From: Thalassospira lohafexi
GTDB taxonomy: Bacteria > Pseudomonadota > Alphaproteobacteria > Rhodospirillales > Thalassospiraceae
Assembly: GCF_002844275.1 (NCBI RefSeq)
Contig: NZ_NXGX01000001.1
Location: 186,001-250,000 of the forward strand
DNA: 64,000 nt
Direction of reading: 5' to 3'
Within the stretch, counting starts at the first letter, position 1. Every line of letters begins with the position of its first letter. The notes under the pieces are model-generated. The model worked only from the letters and a program-made list of their open reading frames with translations. It was not told where the DNA came from and made no database searches. Shown one piece after another: positions 8,050-18,077 of the stretch. The position numbers and the translations under genes are program-made.

Positions 8050-10671
8050 TTACGGTGCCAAGGAGTGCTGATTTTTGGCCAGTGCACTGATGTCTTCCGC
8101 CGACATCGGCTTGCCCAGAAGGTACCCCTGGATCAAGTCGCAGCCAGCATTGCGCAGGAATGACAACTGGTGATGGTTTTCCACACCTTCTGCAACGCAG
8201 GTCTTATCAAGGTTCTTGGCCATATTGATGATGGTGAGTGCCAGTGCCTGACCGTCTTTGCCATCATCGATATCAAGGACAAAGCTGCGATCAAGTTTGA
8301 TGCTGTCAAAAGGCAGACTTCGCAGATAGCTCAGGCTTGAAAATCCAGTGCCGAAATCATCGAGCGAAATCTTGACGCCAAGGTCGTGAACGCGTTGCAG
8401 TTTGGCGCGCATATCGTCGATGTTGCGCATGAACAGGCTTTCGGTGATCTCTATTTCAAGGCGGTTTGCCGCAATCCCCTTATCGAGCAAGATGGCGCGT
8501 AGCTGTTCGGCAAAATCAACTGTGCCATAGAATTGCTGCACCGATACATTGACGGCAAGCCGCAGGTTCAGCAGTCCTTGTTTGCGCCAGTTGACCAGTT
8601 GGCGGCAGGCTGTTCGCATGACCCAGCGTCCCAATTCACCGATGATACCGATCTCTTCTGCGATTGGAATGAAGGTGGAGGGCGGAATGATTGTGCCGTC
8701 TGGCGTCGTCCATCTTAGCAGAGCTTCAACGCCACAAAGTTCTTGGGAACAGGCATCAAATTGTGGCTGATAGGCCAGATAAAATTCCTGATTGTCGAGT
8801 GCGTGGCGCAAGGCCGTTTCCAAGGCAAGCGCTTCGCCTTTTTTGGCGTGCAGGCCACGGCTGTATCGGCTGACACGGTTGCGTCCCTGTTCCTTGGCCT
8901 GCATCATTGCCAGTTCTGCATTACGCAGCAAAGTACTGGTGTCGTTGGCGTCTTCGGGGAAGCAGGCAATGCCGATGCTTGCTGAAAGATAAAGATCAGT
9001 TCCCTTTCGGGTCAGGTGCGGTTCGCCCAACCGACCAAGCAGACGTTCCGACAGCATGCGTGCTTCATTGGCTGTATCGATATCAGGTAAGATGGCGGCG
9101 TATTCATCTGCGCCGACCCGCGCGACAACAGCATCCGGACCAAGTTCGCGACCGATACGGCGTGCAACTTCAATCAGGACATCGTCGCCGTCCGTATGGC
9201 CAAGCGCACTGTTGACCCGTTGGAAGTTGTCGATATCAAGCATGATCACGGTCAGGCGCATACCGTGATGGCGTGAACGGCCGATATGATGTGATAGGAG
9301 TTCTGAAAACCGCCGACGGTTTGGCATTCCGGTTAGTTCGTCTGTGTGTGCCAGACGCAGGATGTCTTCGCGATTTTTTTCCCGGCCACTGATGTCGGTG
9401 AAGATTGATGCATAGTGACTTGTGGTGCCATCTGCATCGCGGATGGCCATGATCGATAACCATTCGGGATAGACTTCGCCCGACTTTCGGCGGTTCCAAA
9501 TCTCGCCTTCCCATTTTCCCGTGCGCAGAACATCAGTCCAAAGCTTTTTGTAAAAGGCCTTGTTTTGACGCCCCGATTGCAAAAAACGCGGATTTTGGCC
9601 GATAACTTCTTCGGCCTGATAACCGGTGACGCGGGTAAAGGCCGGATTGATGGCCTCTATAGCGCCAAGCGCATTGCACACCATCACACAGTCTGGTGAT
9701 GTTTCGATAAGTTTGCGCGCCAGCAAGAGCGAACGTCTGGCTTTGGCGCCGTCACTGTTTCTGTCTTCGGTAAGTGTGCGCAGATGTGAAAAATAGTCCT
9801 GTTCGATGAATTGTAGCAAGTCGGCAAAAGATAAAACGCCGATCACTTCCTTATGGCGATTGCGCACGACAAGATGGCGGATTTTGTCACGCAGCATGAT
9901 GTTACGTGCTTCGTTGAGGTTAACGTCGTGCGTGACCATTTTGACGGGACGCGTTGCAATGTCGCCAGCTGTTTGTGCGTCACGCCCCTCAACCAAATGA
10001 CGCAAGATATCGCGTTCTGTGATGATGCCGGTTTGCTGCGCGGACGGAAGATCCGGGTTGAAGCCCGTGACGATTGCATTGTCGCATTTTTCTAGATGCA
10101 TCTTTAGCCGCAAGTCTTGGACGGGGATCTGTGCATCAACAAAAAGCGTTGAACTTCGAATAGCCGTTTCGACATCGTTGGCACTAAGAGCCTTGCTGAC
10201 CGCAACCTGACGGATAAGATCGGTTTGGCTGATGATACCTGCCAAATGACCCTGTTCATCGACCGTGATGAGGTGACGGACATTAAGATCACGCATCCGA
10301 ACAATTGCAGTTTTCTGGCTGGCGTGAACGGAAATGGTGTGGGCCGGGCGCGACATGCGGTTTTCAATTGGGGCGATAAGGGCTGAGTGGCTGTCAGCGG
10401 GAAGCGACAGGATGTCTTTTTCGGTGATGATTCCGACGGGCTTGTTCGACCTTACAACCACAATCGAACTGCAGTTGTTGTCTTTCATAAGTGCAACAGC
10501 CCGACCCAGAGGCAGGTCAGGGGCGCAGCTTAGGACCTTTTCGGGCGACAGCGTTCCAACGGTCAAAGGATCACTTTGACTGTCATCAAGGTGGGGGCGT
10601 GTCATTTGAACCTGCAAATGTGCGTTGTGAACCTTTGGTTGTGGTATGGTGGCCAACTCAACCATTGTCAC
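8050..10671 (-). CDS. CBS-PAS-GGDEF-EAL signalling protein (c-di-GMP phosphodiesterase, degenerate cyclase)
   Basis: Cytoplasmic 873-residue protein with no membrane segments. Order: four CBS motifs (about 40-90, 105-155, 165-230, 238-292), a PAS domain (about 320-430), GGDEF (about 440-600) and EAL (about 610-865). The GGDEF signature is GADEY (520-524), so diguanylate cyclase activity is doubtful. The EAL domain keeps GVEALLRW (EAL at 649-651), the DDFGTG loop and QGYLLGKP, so phosphodiesterase activity is likely. Four CBS motifs suggest adenine-nucleotide sensing. The start is uncertain: GTG at 10671 has no ribosome-binding site, while ATG at 10605 has AGG nearby and would remove 22 unconserved residues. 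It lies between the NSS transporter and aconitase with its own orientation. Confidence 0.92.
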   Translation of the reverse strand: MTMVELATIPQPKVHNAHLQVQMTRPHLDDSQSDPLTVGTLSPEKVLSCAPDLPLGRAVALMKDNNCSSIVVVRSNKPVGIITEKDILSLPADSHSALIAPIENRMSRPAHTISVHASQKTAIVRMRDLNVRHLITVDEQGHLAGIISQTDLIRQVAVSKALSANDVETAIRSSTLFVDAQIPVQDLRLKMHLEKCDNAIVTGFNPDLPSAQQTGIITERDILRHLVEGRDAQTAGDIATRPVKMVTHDVNLNEARNIMLRDKIRHLVVRNRHKEVIGVLSFADLLQFIEQDYFSHLRTLTEDRNSDGAKARRSLLLARKLIETSPDCVMVCNALGAIEAINPAFTRVTGYQAEEVIGQNPRFLQSGRQNKAFYKKLWTDVLRTGKWEGEIWNRRKSGEVYPEWLSIMAIRDADGTTSHYASIFTDISGREKNREDILRLAHTDELTGMPNRRRFSELLSHHIGRSRHHGMRLTVIMLDIDNFQRVNSALGHTDGDDVLIEVARRIGRELGPDAVVARVGADEYAAILPDIDTANEARMLSERLLGRLGEPHLTRKGTDLYLSASIGIACFPEDANDTSTLLRNAELAMMQAKEQGRNRVSRYSRGLHAKKGEALALETALRHALDNQEFYLAYQPQFDACSQELCGVEALLRWTTPDGTIIPPSTFIPIAEEIGIIGELGRWVMRTACRQLVNWRKQGLLNLRLAVNVSVQQFYGTVDFAEQLRAILLDKGIAANRLEIEITESLFMRNIDDMRAKLQRVHDLGVKISLDDFGTGFSSLSYLRSLPFDSIKLDRSFVLDIDDGKDGQALALTIINMAKNLDKTCVAEGVENHHQLSFLRNAGCDLIQGYLLGKPMSAEDISALAKNQHSLAP

Positions 10672-10763
10672 TATCTATCAGAGTAGGTGCTTCTGAGAAT
10701 TGTTCTGGATCAACGCCGCACTGTGGAAGTGTTCTGAAAAGATAAAAGATATTCCAACGAAAA

Positions 10764-10789
10764 CACCCCGCCGGAAAACCGGCGGGGTG
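10764..10789 (-). terminator. Terminator downstream of aconitase
   Basis: An 11-base perfect GC-rich stem (10764-10774 with 10779-10789) and four-base loop, followed on the minus strand by TTTT. It lies 34 bases after the aconitase stop. Confidence 0.85.
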
Positions 10790-10822
10790 CAAGACGATCA
10801 GGCTATTGATTTCAAATTGAAA

Positions 10823-13510
10823 TCAGGCAGCTTTCATCATGTTACGCAGAACGAACTGCAGAATGCCGCCGTTCTGGTAGTAGAGAACTTCGTTCTCTGT
10901 ATCGATACGGCAGGTGGCGATGCACTCTTCGGTGCTGCCATCTTTGCGCGTGATGCGAACCGTGACGTCCTGAAGCGGGGTAATGCCATCGGCAATGCCC
11001 AGTACGTCGAAGGTTTCCGAACCATCCAGTTTATAGGTCTCACGACCTTCACCGTTTTTGAACTGCAGCGGCAGAACGCCCATGCAGACCAGGTTGGTGC
11101 GGTGGATACGCTCGAAGCTTTCCGCGATCACAGCTTTGACGCCAAGAAGATTGGTGCCTTTTGCGGCCCAGTCACGTGACGAACCTGTGCCGTATTCTTT
11201 ACCGGCAACAACCACCAGCGGGGTGCCTTCGGCCTGATAACGCATTGCAACGTCATAGACCCAGCCTTGATCCCCGGATGGATAATGAACCGAAACACCA
11301 CCTTCGGTGCCCGGTGCCATCTCGTTGCGGATACGAATGTTGGCAAAGGTACCGCGCATCATGACTTCGTGGTTGCCACGACGTGCGCCGTAAGAGTTGA
11401 AGTCGCGAACGGCAACGCCATTGTCCTTGAGGTATTCACCTGCAGGGCTTTCTTCCTTGATCGAGCCGGCCGGAGAAATGTGGTCGGTGGTGACAGAGTC
11501 ACCGAGGATCAGGAGCGGACGTGCGCCGTGTACTTCGGCAAAGTCACCCGGTTCTTTCGCCATGTTGACGAAGTAAGGCGGGTTCTGGACATAGGTGGAA
11601 TTGTTGTCCCAGAGGAAGGTTTCGCCTTCGGTAACTTCAATTGCCTGCCAAGGCTTCGGACCGGCAAAGATGTTGTCATAACGATCTTTGTACATCGAAG
11701 CCGAGATCGAGGTTGCAATGGTGTCTGCGATCTCTTTGTTGGTTGGCCAGATGTCTTTCATAAAGACGTCTTTGCCATTTTTGTCAGTGCCCAGCGGATC
11801 GTTGTTCAGATCGATCTTCAGGTTACCGGCAAGGGCATAGGCAACAACCAGCGGCGGCGAGGCAAGGTAGTTTGCCTTGACGTGCGGGCTGATGCGGCCT
11901 TCGAAGTTACGGTTACCAGACAGAACTGCCGTTACCAGCATGTCCTTGTCTTCAATCGCACCGGCAATCGGTGCGGACAGCGGACCGGAGTTACCAATAC
12001 AGGTGGTGCAGCCAAAACCAGCAACGTTAAAGCCAAGCTGATCAAGATAATCCTGAAGGCCAGCTTTTTCGAGGTAGTCGGCAACAACCAGCGAGCCCGG
12101 TGCGAGCGAGGTTTTCACCCACGGCTTGCTCTTAAGGCCAAGTTCGACAGCTTTTTTCGCCAGAAGACCTGCTGCAATCAAAACACTCGGGTTCGAGGTG
12201 TTGGTGCAGGACGTGATCGCAGCGATAACGACGTTACCGTCTTTCATGTCGAAGTTTTCATTCGAAACCGGAACGGAGCGGTCGGCATCAACACCCGGCG
12301 CCATGTCGGCAAAGGTGTCTTTGAAGCTCGTTACGGCATCTTTTAGCAGAACACGGTCCTGCGGACGCTTCGGACCTGAAAGGGCCGGCTCGACAGTTGA
12401 AATGTCAAGTTCAAGCGTTGCGGTGTATTCAGCTTCATGCGCCGGGTCGCCCCACATGCCCTGTTCTTTGGCATATGCTTCAACCAGTGCAATCTGGTCT
12501 TCGTCACGGCCGGTCGAACGCATGTAGTTGAGCGTTTCGTCATCGATCGGGAAGAACCCACAGGTCGCACCATATTCCGGAGCCATGTTACCAATGGTCG
12601 CACGGTCCGGCAGGCTCATGTTTGCCAGCGCATCGCCATAGAACTCGACGAATTTGCCAACAACGCCTTTTTCACGCAGCATCTGAACGACACGCAGAAC
12701 AAGGTCAGTTGCGGTGATGCCTTCTTTCATGGAACCGGTCAGCTTAAAGCCGACAACTTCCGGGATCAGCATCGAAATCGGCTGACCGAGCATCGCGGCT
12801 TCGGCTTCAAGGCCGCCAACACCCCAACCCAGAACGGCAAGGCCGTTAACCATGGTGGTGTGTGAGTCTGTGCCAACCAGTGTATCAGGATAAGCAACGG
12901 TTTTTCCGTCTGCGTCTTCGCCGGTCCAGACGACCTTGGCAAGATGCTCAACGTTCACCTGGTGGCAGATGCCTGCTCCGGGTGGGACGATGCGGAAGTT
13001 GTTGAATGCATTCTGGCCCCAACGAAGGAAACCATAACGTTCGCCGTTACGTTCGAACTCGACTTCCATGTTTTTGTCGAGCGCGTCGTCGGTACCAAAG
13101 AAATCGATCATGACCGAGTGGTCAATGACGAGGTCAACCGGTGAAAGCGGGTTCACCTTCTGGGCGTCACCACCCATGTTGACAACGGCATCGCGCATCG
13201 CAGCAAGGTCAACAACAGCCGGAACACCCGTGAAGTCCTGCATCAGGACGCGGGCTGGGCGGTAGTTGATCTCGTGGCTGCTTTTGCGGGCTTTCAGCCA
13301 GTCGACAACAGCTTTGACATCGTCGGTTTTAACAGTGAAATCGTCTTCGTAGCGCAGAAGGTTCTCAAGAACGACCTTCAGCGTGAACGGAAGTTTGGAA
13401 ACGTCGCCGAATTTTTCGGAAGCAGCTTTAAGGCTGTAATAGTCGAAGGACTTATCCCCGACTTTCAGCGTGCGGCGCGTATTCAGGTTGTCTTTGCCAC
13501 AAATGGACAT
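10823..13510 (-). CDS. acnA: Aconitate hydratase (AcnA type)
   Basis: Cytoplasmic TCA-cycle enzyme converting citrate to isocitrate, 895 residues, the usual size for the AcnA/IRP1 family. The three cysteines that ligate the 4Fe-4S cluster are present: C435 in ITSCTNTS, and C501 and C504 in [11 protein letters not shown] strong GAGGAGGG ribosome-binding site lies seven bases before the ATG. Monocistronic, ended by the hairpin at 10764-10789. Upstream, the leader holds a small inverted repeat (13539-13552). Confidence 0.97.
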   Translation of the reverse strand: MSICGKDNLNTRRTLKVGDKSFDYYSLKAASEKFGDVSKLPFTLKVVLENLLRYEDDFTVKTDDVKAVVDWLKARKSSHEINYRPARVLMQDFTGVPAVVDLAAMRDAVVNMGGDAQKVNPLSPVDLVIDHSVMIDFFGTDDALDKNMEVEFERNGERYGFLRWGQNAFNNFRIVPPGAGICHQVNVEHLAKVVWTGEDADGKTVAYPDTLVGTDSHTTMVNGLAVLGWGVGGLEAEAAMLGQPISMLIPEVVGFKLTGSMKEGITATDLVLRVVQMLREKGVVGKFVEFYGDALANMSLPDRATIGNMAPEYGATCGFFPIDDETLNYMRSTGRDEDQIALVEAYAKEQGMWGDPAHEAEYTATLELDISTVEPALSGPKRPQDRVLLKDAVTSFKDTFADMAPGVDADRSVPVSNENFDMKDGNVVIAAITSCTNTSNPSVLIAAGLLAKKAVELGLKSKPWVKTSLAPGSLVVADYLEKAGLQDYLDQLGFNVAGFGCTTCIGNSGPLSAPIAGAIEDKDMLVTAVLSGNRNFEGRISPHVKANYLASPPLVVAYALAGNLKIDLNNDPLGTDKNGKDVFMKDIWPTNKEIADTIATSISASMYKDRYDNIFAGPKPWQAIEVTEGETFLWDNNSTYVQNPPYFVNMAKEPGDFAEVHGARPLLILGDSVTTDHISPAGSIKEESPAGEYLKDNGVAVRDFNSYGARRGNHEVMMRGTFANIRIRNEMAPGTEGGVSVHYPSGDQGWVYDVAMRYQAEGTPLVVVAGKEYGTGSSRDWAAKGTNLLGVKAVIAESFERIHRTNLVCMGVLPLQFKNGEGRETYKLDGSETFDVLGIADGITPLQDVTVRITRKDGSTEECIATCRIDTENEVLYYQNGGILQFVLRNMMKAA

Positions 13511-13921
13511 CAGACCCTCCTCAAGGTGGTTAAAAGGGCTTGTCGTGACAAGACACCCCGACCGTCGGTGCGCCGAGCGGTGGGCTATCTGTATCTCGTG
13601 ACGCGGGTCACGGCTACATATGTATGTGCAACGGCGTTACACCACAAATCCCCATGAAAGTCCAGACCCGGAAAAGGGGTATTCGGGAAAACGCCCTGAT
13701 CGCAGCATATTGGCAAAGCACAACAAGTGTTCAAAAACCTATAGTCGATATGTGAGGTGGTCATTCGCCTTTCAATGGTGGAATGAGGACGCTTCGAGTC
13801 TATCTGCTCACTTTACCCCCGGGCCTTGTCATCGCGATGCAATCTCGAACCGGTTTTTTGACCAGACCGACGAGGGGAACGCACAGCTTAACGATGCGAA
13901 TCGGGAAGGGGATTATCTTTC

Positions 13922-14106
13922 ACGTAATCGACTTGCGGCAGCTTTTATCCCGACATGCGCTCTAAAATTGTGCGCTGCACGATGGGGAAGATTTTTTGCA
14001 CTGCAGTGATTTTTCGGCCCATCGGGAGCGAGTAGCGTTGAGATAACGTTACGTAATCAAGGGTAGAAAGATCATCTATGCGACACGCAATTAAATTGTG
14101 CGGTGC
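13922..14106. repeat. Diverged tandem repeat, period about 128-130 bases
   Basis: Three blocks recur in the same order: ACGTAATC at 13922-13929 and 14051-14058; CGACA at 13951-13955 and 14081-14085; AAATTGTGCG(C/G)TGC at 13965-13978 and 14093-14106. Offsets are 129, 130 and 128. ATCGGGA also recurs earlier (13900 and 14021, offset 121). This suggests an old duplication or a duplicated protein-binding unit upstream of the livG operon. Confidence 0.45.
14042..14058. promoter_or_regulatory. Imperfect 17-base palindrome upstream of the Liv-type operon
   Basis: GATAACGTTACGTAATC is symmetric apart from the centre base and two mismatched pairs. It lies about 285 bases before the livG start. Candidate operator; the regulator is unknown. 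Confidence 0.35.
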
Positions 14107-14341
14107 GAATTTGTAGAAAAGGTTCAATCCCTTGTGGATCATTGCATTGACGCAATATGCTGAAATTGGTACTTAAATGCTTATTAAATGTGTCAGGCCC
14201 GGTTTCCGTAAGGTAAGGGTCACATAAAAATCCGACACATCATCAGGGAAACTGAAAAGCGGTTAGCAATATTTACCGACATGAACCGGAAATGCGGTTC
14301 TGCGGAATTTGCGGCCCAAGTCAGGGAGGGTAAGCGACGTT

Positions 14342-15151
14342 ATGACGTCACAAGGTCCCATTTTGCAGATTAGCGACGTGTCGCTTGTGTTTGGCGGTGT
14401 GCGTGCGCTGAGTGATGTCAGCTTTTCCGTGCAGCCAGGCGAGCTTTTTTCAATTATCGGCCCAAATGGTGCGGGTAAGACGTCGATGCTTAACTGTGTG
14501 TCGGGGCGATATGCACCGACCACAGGGTCCGTATCCTTTAACGGGCAGGATGTCACCGGGCTTAAGCCAAATGATCGCGCCGAACTTGGCATTGGTCGAA
14601 CCTTCCAGAACCTTGCTCTTTTTGGGCATATGAATGTTCTTGATAATATCATGGTCGGGCGGCACCACCTTCTGAAGAACAACTTCATGAACGGCCCGTT
14701 GTACTGGCTGGGTGGGGCTCAGAAAGAAGAGCTCGAACATCGACGCTTCTGTGAAGACGTGATTGATTTTCTTGAGATCTCCCATATTCGCAAAGCCACA
14801 GCTGGCACCCTGTCATATGGGTTGCGCAAGCGTGTTGAGCTTGCACGTGCAGTGGCACTTCGCCCTGATTTGATCCTTTTGGATGAGCCGATGGCGGGCA
14901 TGAACCTCGAAGAAAAAGAGGACATGGCGCGCTTCATCATCGACCTCAACGAAGAATGGGGGATGACGGTGGTGATGATCGAACACGACATGGGGGTGGT
15001 GATGGATATCTCCAACCGCGTGATGGTTCTTGATTTCGGTCGCAAGATTGCCGAAGGCGAACCCGACGAAGTGATGGCCAACAAGCACGTCAAGAAAGCC
15101 TATCTCGGCGAAGAAGACGATGACACAGACGAAGACGAGCAGGTGGCCTGA
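14342..15151 (+). CDS. Branched-chain-amino-acid-type ABC transporter ATP-binding protein (LivG family)
   Basis: Cytoplasmic ATPase of 269 residues. Motifs: Walker A GPNGAGKTS, signature LSYGLRKRVE, Walker B LILLDEPMAGMN and the switch histidine in VMIEHDMG. The C-terminus is unusually acidic (EEDDDTDEDE). I start it at the ATG at 14342 with AGGGAGGG upstream; a TTG 33 bases earlier is less likely. First gene of an operon with an AMP-forming ligase two bases downstream, so the imported substrate is probably a carboxylic acid to be joined to CoA and not necessarily an amino acid. Confidence 0.9.
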   Translation: MTSQGPILQISDVSLVFGGVRALSDVSFSVQPGELFSIIGPNGAGKTSMLNCVSGRYAPTTGSVSFNGQDVTGLKPNDRAELGIGRTFQNLALFGHMNVLDNIMVGRHHLLKNNFMNGPLYWLGGAQKEELEHRRFCEDVIDFLEISHIRKATAGTLSYGLRKRVELARAVALRPDLILLDEPMAGMNLEEKEDMARFIIDLNEEWGMTVVMIEHDMGVVMDISNRVMVLDFGRKIAEGEPDEVMANKHVKKAYLGEEDDDTDEDEQVA

Positions 15152-15153
15152 GC

Positions 15154-17103
15154 ATGAGCAGCAATATTCCCGATTATGCAGATGTCCAGGCGATGGACAC
15201 GTTCCCCAAGGTGCTGGCCTATAACGCGCGCAATTGGGGCAGCAACGTTGCCATGCGCGAAAAAGAATTCGGCATTTGGCAGGAATTCACCTGGAAAGAT
15301 TACAACGACCGCGTCAAATGGATGACGCTTGGCATGCGCGCCCTTGGCGTTGGACAGGGCGACGTTGTTGGTATTATCGGTGAAAACCGGCCTGAATGGG
15401 TCTGGGCTGAAATTTCGGCCCACGCGTTACGCGGCATGTCGGTCGGCCTTTATCAGGACAGCCTGCATGAAGAAGTCGCTTACCTGATTACCTATTCCGG
15501 TGCGCGCATCCTGATTGCCGAAGACGAAGAGCAATGTGACAAGCTGATTGAGCTTGGCGATGACATCCCAACAGTTGACCATATTGTCTATTGCGACCCG
15601 CGTGGCATGCGCAAATATGACGATCCGCGCCTGTTGGATGTCGAAAAACTCTATGAAATGGGGCGCGCGCTCGAAGCCAAAGACCCCGGTCTATATGATA
15701 AGATGGTTGTCGATACCCGCGGCGATGAATGTGCGATCCTTTGCACCACATCTGGTACGACGTCCAAGCCGAAAATGGCGATGTTGAATTCCGGTGACTT
15801 CCTTGATCATTGTGCGGCGTATCTGCGGGCCGATCCGAAGTATCCGGGGGATGATTATGTTTCGGTTCTGCCGCTGCCGTGGATTATGGAGCAGGTCTAT
15901 GTTGTTGGTCAGTCGCTGATCAGCCGTCAGATCGTCAATTTCGTCGAAGAGCAGGAAACCATGATGGAAGACCTGCGCGAGATTGGTCCGAATTTTGTGC
16001 TGCTTGCGCCGCGTGTTTGGGAAACCATTGCCGCTGACGTGCGCGCACGCATGATGGACACAACCCCGTTCAAACAGAAAATGTACGATGTTGGCATGGC
16101 GCTGGCGCGCACCGCCTTGGACAATGGTGGTCATTCCAAACTGGCTGACATCATTCTGATGAGTGCGCTGAAAGACCGGTTGGGCTTTACCAATTTGCGC
16201 TCAGCGGCCACCGGTGGTGCGGCGATTGGGCCGGAAACCTTTAAATTCTTCCACGCGATGGGCGTTCCGTTGCGCCAGCTTTATGGTCAGACCGAGCTGT
16301 GCGGCGCCTATACCATTCATCAGCCCGGTGACATTGATTTTGATACGGTTGGTGTTGCCTTTGATAATTCCGAAATCAAAGTCATCAATACCGATGAAAA
16401 CGGGGTTGGTGAAATCGTTGCCCGGACATCGGGGATGTTCACCAGCTACTATAAAAATCAGGCTGCCTATGACGAGGATGTCAGGGATGGCTGGATGCAT
16501 ACCGGGGATGCCGGATACTTCAAGGACGCCAATAAGCACCTTGTGGTGATCGACCGGATGAAGGATCTGGCGGAAACCTCGACCGGGGTACGCTATTCGC
16601 CGCAGTTTATTGAAAACAAACTGAAATTCTCGCCGTTTATTGCCGAAGCGGTAATCCTTGGCAAGGACCTGCCGTTCTTGTCGACCATGATCTGTATCCG
16701 CTATTCAATCATGGCCAAATGGGCCGAGCAGCGCGGTATTGCCTTTACCAACTACACCAACCTTTCGGCCCAGCCGCAGGTCTACGACATGATTGTCGAT
16801 GAAGTGCGTCAGGTGAATGAAACCTTGCCCGAAGCACAGCGCATCAAAAGGTTCTTACTTCTTTACAAGGAACTTGATGCCGATGACGGCGAGCTGACGC
16901 GTACCCGCAAGGTGCGCCGCAGTGTGGTTGCCGAGAAATATGCCGACATCATTGATGCGGTGTACGCCGGGAATGACAAGGTTGATATTGACACCATGAT
17001 CACCTTCCAGGACGGGTCAAAAACCCGCATCCAGACGAGTGTCCGAGTGGTCGATCTTGATGAAAACAAGGCCGCACAGATGGCCCCGAAAGCGGCCGAA
17101 TAG
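15154..17103 (+). CDS. AMP-dependent acyl-CoA synthetase/ligase
   Basis: Adenylate-forming enzyme (649 residues) of the long-chain fatty acyl-CoA synthetase group. Core motifs: phosphate loop TSGTTSKPKM (the usual Gly after TT is Ser), LYGQTE, GWMHTGDAGY and the C-terminal lysine region TRTRKVRR. It sits inside an ABC importer operon between the ATPase and the first permease gene, with two bases to the gene before. Inference: it traps the imported acid as a CoA thioester. The substrate (fatty or aromatic acid) cannot be told from sequence. Confidence 0.9.
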   Translation: MSSNIPDYADVQAMDTFPKVLAYNARNWGSNVAMREKEFGIWQEFTWKDYNDRVKWMTLGMRALGVGQGDVVGIIGENRPEWVWAEISAHALRGMSVGLYQDSLHEEVAYLITYSGARILIAEDEEQCDKLIELGDDIPTVDHIVYCDPRGMRKYDDPRLLDVEKLYEMGRALEAKDPGLYDKMVVDTRGDECAILCTTSGTTSKPKMAMLNSGDFLDHCAAYLRADPKYPGDDYVSVLPLPWIMEQVYVVGQSLISRQIVNFVEEQETMMEDLREIGPNFVLLAPRVWETIAADVRARMMDTTPFKQKMYDVGMALARTALDNGGHSKLADIILMSALKDRLGFTNLRSAATGGAAIGPETFKFFHAMGVPLRQLYGQTELCGAYTIHQPGDIDFDTVGVAFDNSEIKVINTDENGVGEIVARTSGMFTSYYKNQAAYDEDVRDGWMHTGDAGYFKDANKHLVVIDRMKDLAETSTGVRYSPQFIENKLKFSPFIAEAVILGKDLPFLSTMICIRYSIMAKWAEQRGIAFTNYTNLSAQPQVYDMIVDEVRQVNETLPEAQRIKRFLLLYKELDADDGELTRTRKVRRSVVAEKYADIIDAVYAGNDKVDIDTMITFQDGSKTRIQTSVRVVDLDENKAAQMAPKAAE

Positions 17104-17165
17104 GTCGCCAATAAACTGTGGTTCCGTGCCAAGGGCACCGGGGCCGCCATTACAGGGATGGCAAC

Positions 17166-18059
17166 ATGAATTTCGAACTTCTGTTCCAGCTTTTGCTGAA
17201 TGGGTTGATCGTCGGGACACTGTATGGCGTCGTCGCCATGTGTTTCGTGCTGATCTATAAATCGACCCAGATCGTCAATTTCGCCCAGGGTGAGTTCCTT
17301 TTGATCGGGGCGTGGGTTTGTTACGCCTTCCTTGTCGAGATGCACATGCCGTTCTGGATGGGGTTCCTGTTTACACTGCTGTTCATGATGGTGTTTGGCA
17401 TTGTCCTGCAAATGGTTGTGCTGCGCCCGATGATTGGCGAACCGATCATTTCCGTGATCATGGTGACCATTGGGCTTTCAATCTTTTTCCAGGCAGCGAC
17501 CAAATGGATTTTCGGGGCAACCACCGCGACCTATCCGCAGGTGTTTGAAACCCGTTCTTTGAACGTGCTCGGGATGCAGATCGAGACGGCCTATATCATG
17601 AGTTTTGTGATCTCATTGTTCATCATGGCCGGATTCTATTGGTTCTTTAAATATTCCAAGCTTGGCCTTGCAATGCGCGCCACCGCCTTTGATCAGCAGG
17701 TCGCTCAAAGTCTTGGGATTTCCGTTAAAACCGTATTTGCCATGTCCTGGGCGATTTCCGCATTGGTATCGGGTGTGGCCGGGATCGTGATCGGGATGGT
17801 CAATGGTGTGTCATCGGCATTGTCGGTGATTGGGATCAAGGTGTTCCCGGCGGTTATTCTGGGCGGGCTAGATTCGATTGTCGGCGCGATTGTTGGCGGG
17901 GTGATTATTGGTTTGCTTGAAAATACGGCCGAGTTTGTCGATGGCCAGTACCTGCATTGGGGCAACCTGTTCTCGATCGCACCGTTCTATGTGTTGATCA
18001 TAATTCTGTGCATCAAGCCGTATGGCCTGTTTGGCACCAAAGATATCGAACGTATCTAA
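17166..18059 (+). CDS. Branched-chain-amino-acid-type ABC permease (LivH family)
   Basis: Inner-membrane permease, 297 residues with about eight helices. Family features: NGLIVGTLYGVVAMCFVLIYKSTQIVNFAQGE at the N-terminus region, LGLAMRATAFDQQVAQSLGI before the coupling helix, and LGGLDSIVGAIVGG near the end. I start it at the ATG at 17166 because homologues begin at this point and an extended start would add 16 unconserved residues. It is 62 bases after the ligase gene. Confidence 0.9.
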   Translation: MNFELLFQLLLNGLIVGTLYGVVAMCFVLIYKSTQIVNFAQGEFLLIGAWVCYAFLVEMHMPFWMGFLFTLLFMMVFGIVLQMVVLRPMIGEPIISVIMVTIGLSIFFQAATKWIFGATTATYPQVFETRSLNVLGMQIETAYIMSFVISLFIMAGFYWFFKYSKLGLAMRATAFDQQVAQSLGISVKTVFAMSWAISALVSGVAGIVIGMVNGVSSALSVIGIKVFPAVILGGLDSIVGAIVGGVIIGLLENTAEFVDGQYLHWGNLFSIAPFYVLIIILCIKPYGLFGTKDIERI

Positions 18060-18077
18060 GGGACGAGGAAATAAACG

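Larger units (their letters stand above)
13511..14341. other. Long intergenic region between aconitase and the Liv-type operon
   Basis: 831 bases without a convincing gene; short open frames here have no ribosome-binding site or recognisable product. It must hold the divergent promoters of acnA and the livG operon. Structures seen: an inverted repeat CTTGTC-GT-GACAAG (13539-13552) in the acnA leader, a palindrome at 14042-14058, CACTGCAGTG (13999-14008), and a diverged direct repeat with a period of about 128 bases. Confidence 0.7.

Noticed and set aside
11267-12346. 359-codon open frame on the plus strand inside aconitase
   Set aside because: Antisense to acnA, which is certain from its cluster cysteines; no recognisable domain and no ribosome-binding site.
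13620-14009. 129-codon open frame in the acnA-livG gap
   Set aside because: No ribosome-binding site, no family features and a composition unlike neighbouring genes; treated as intergenic.
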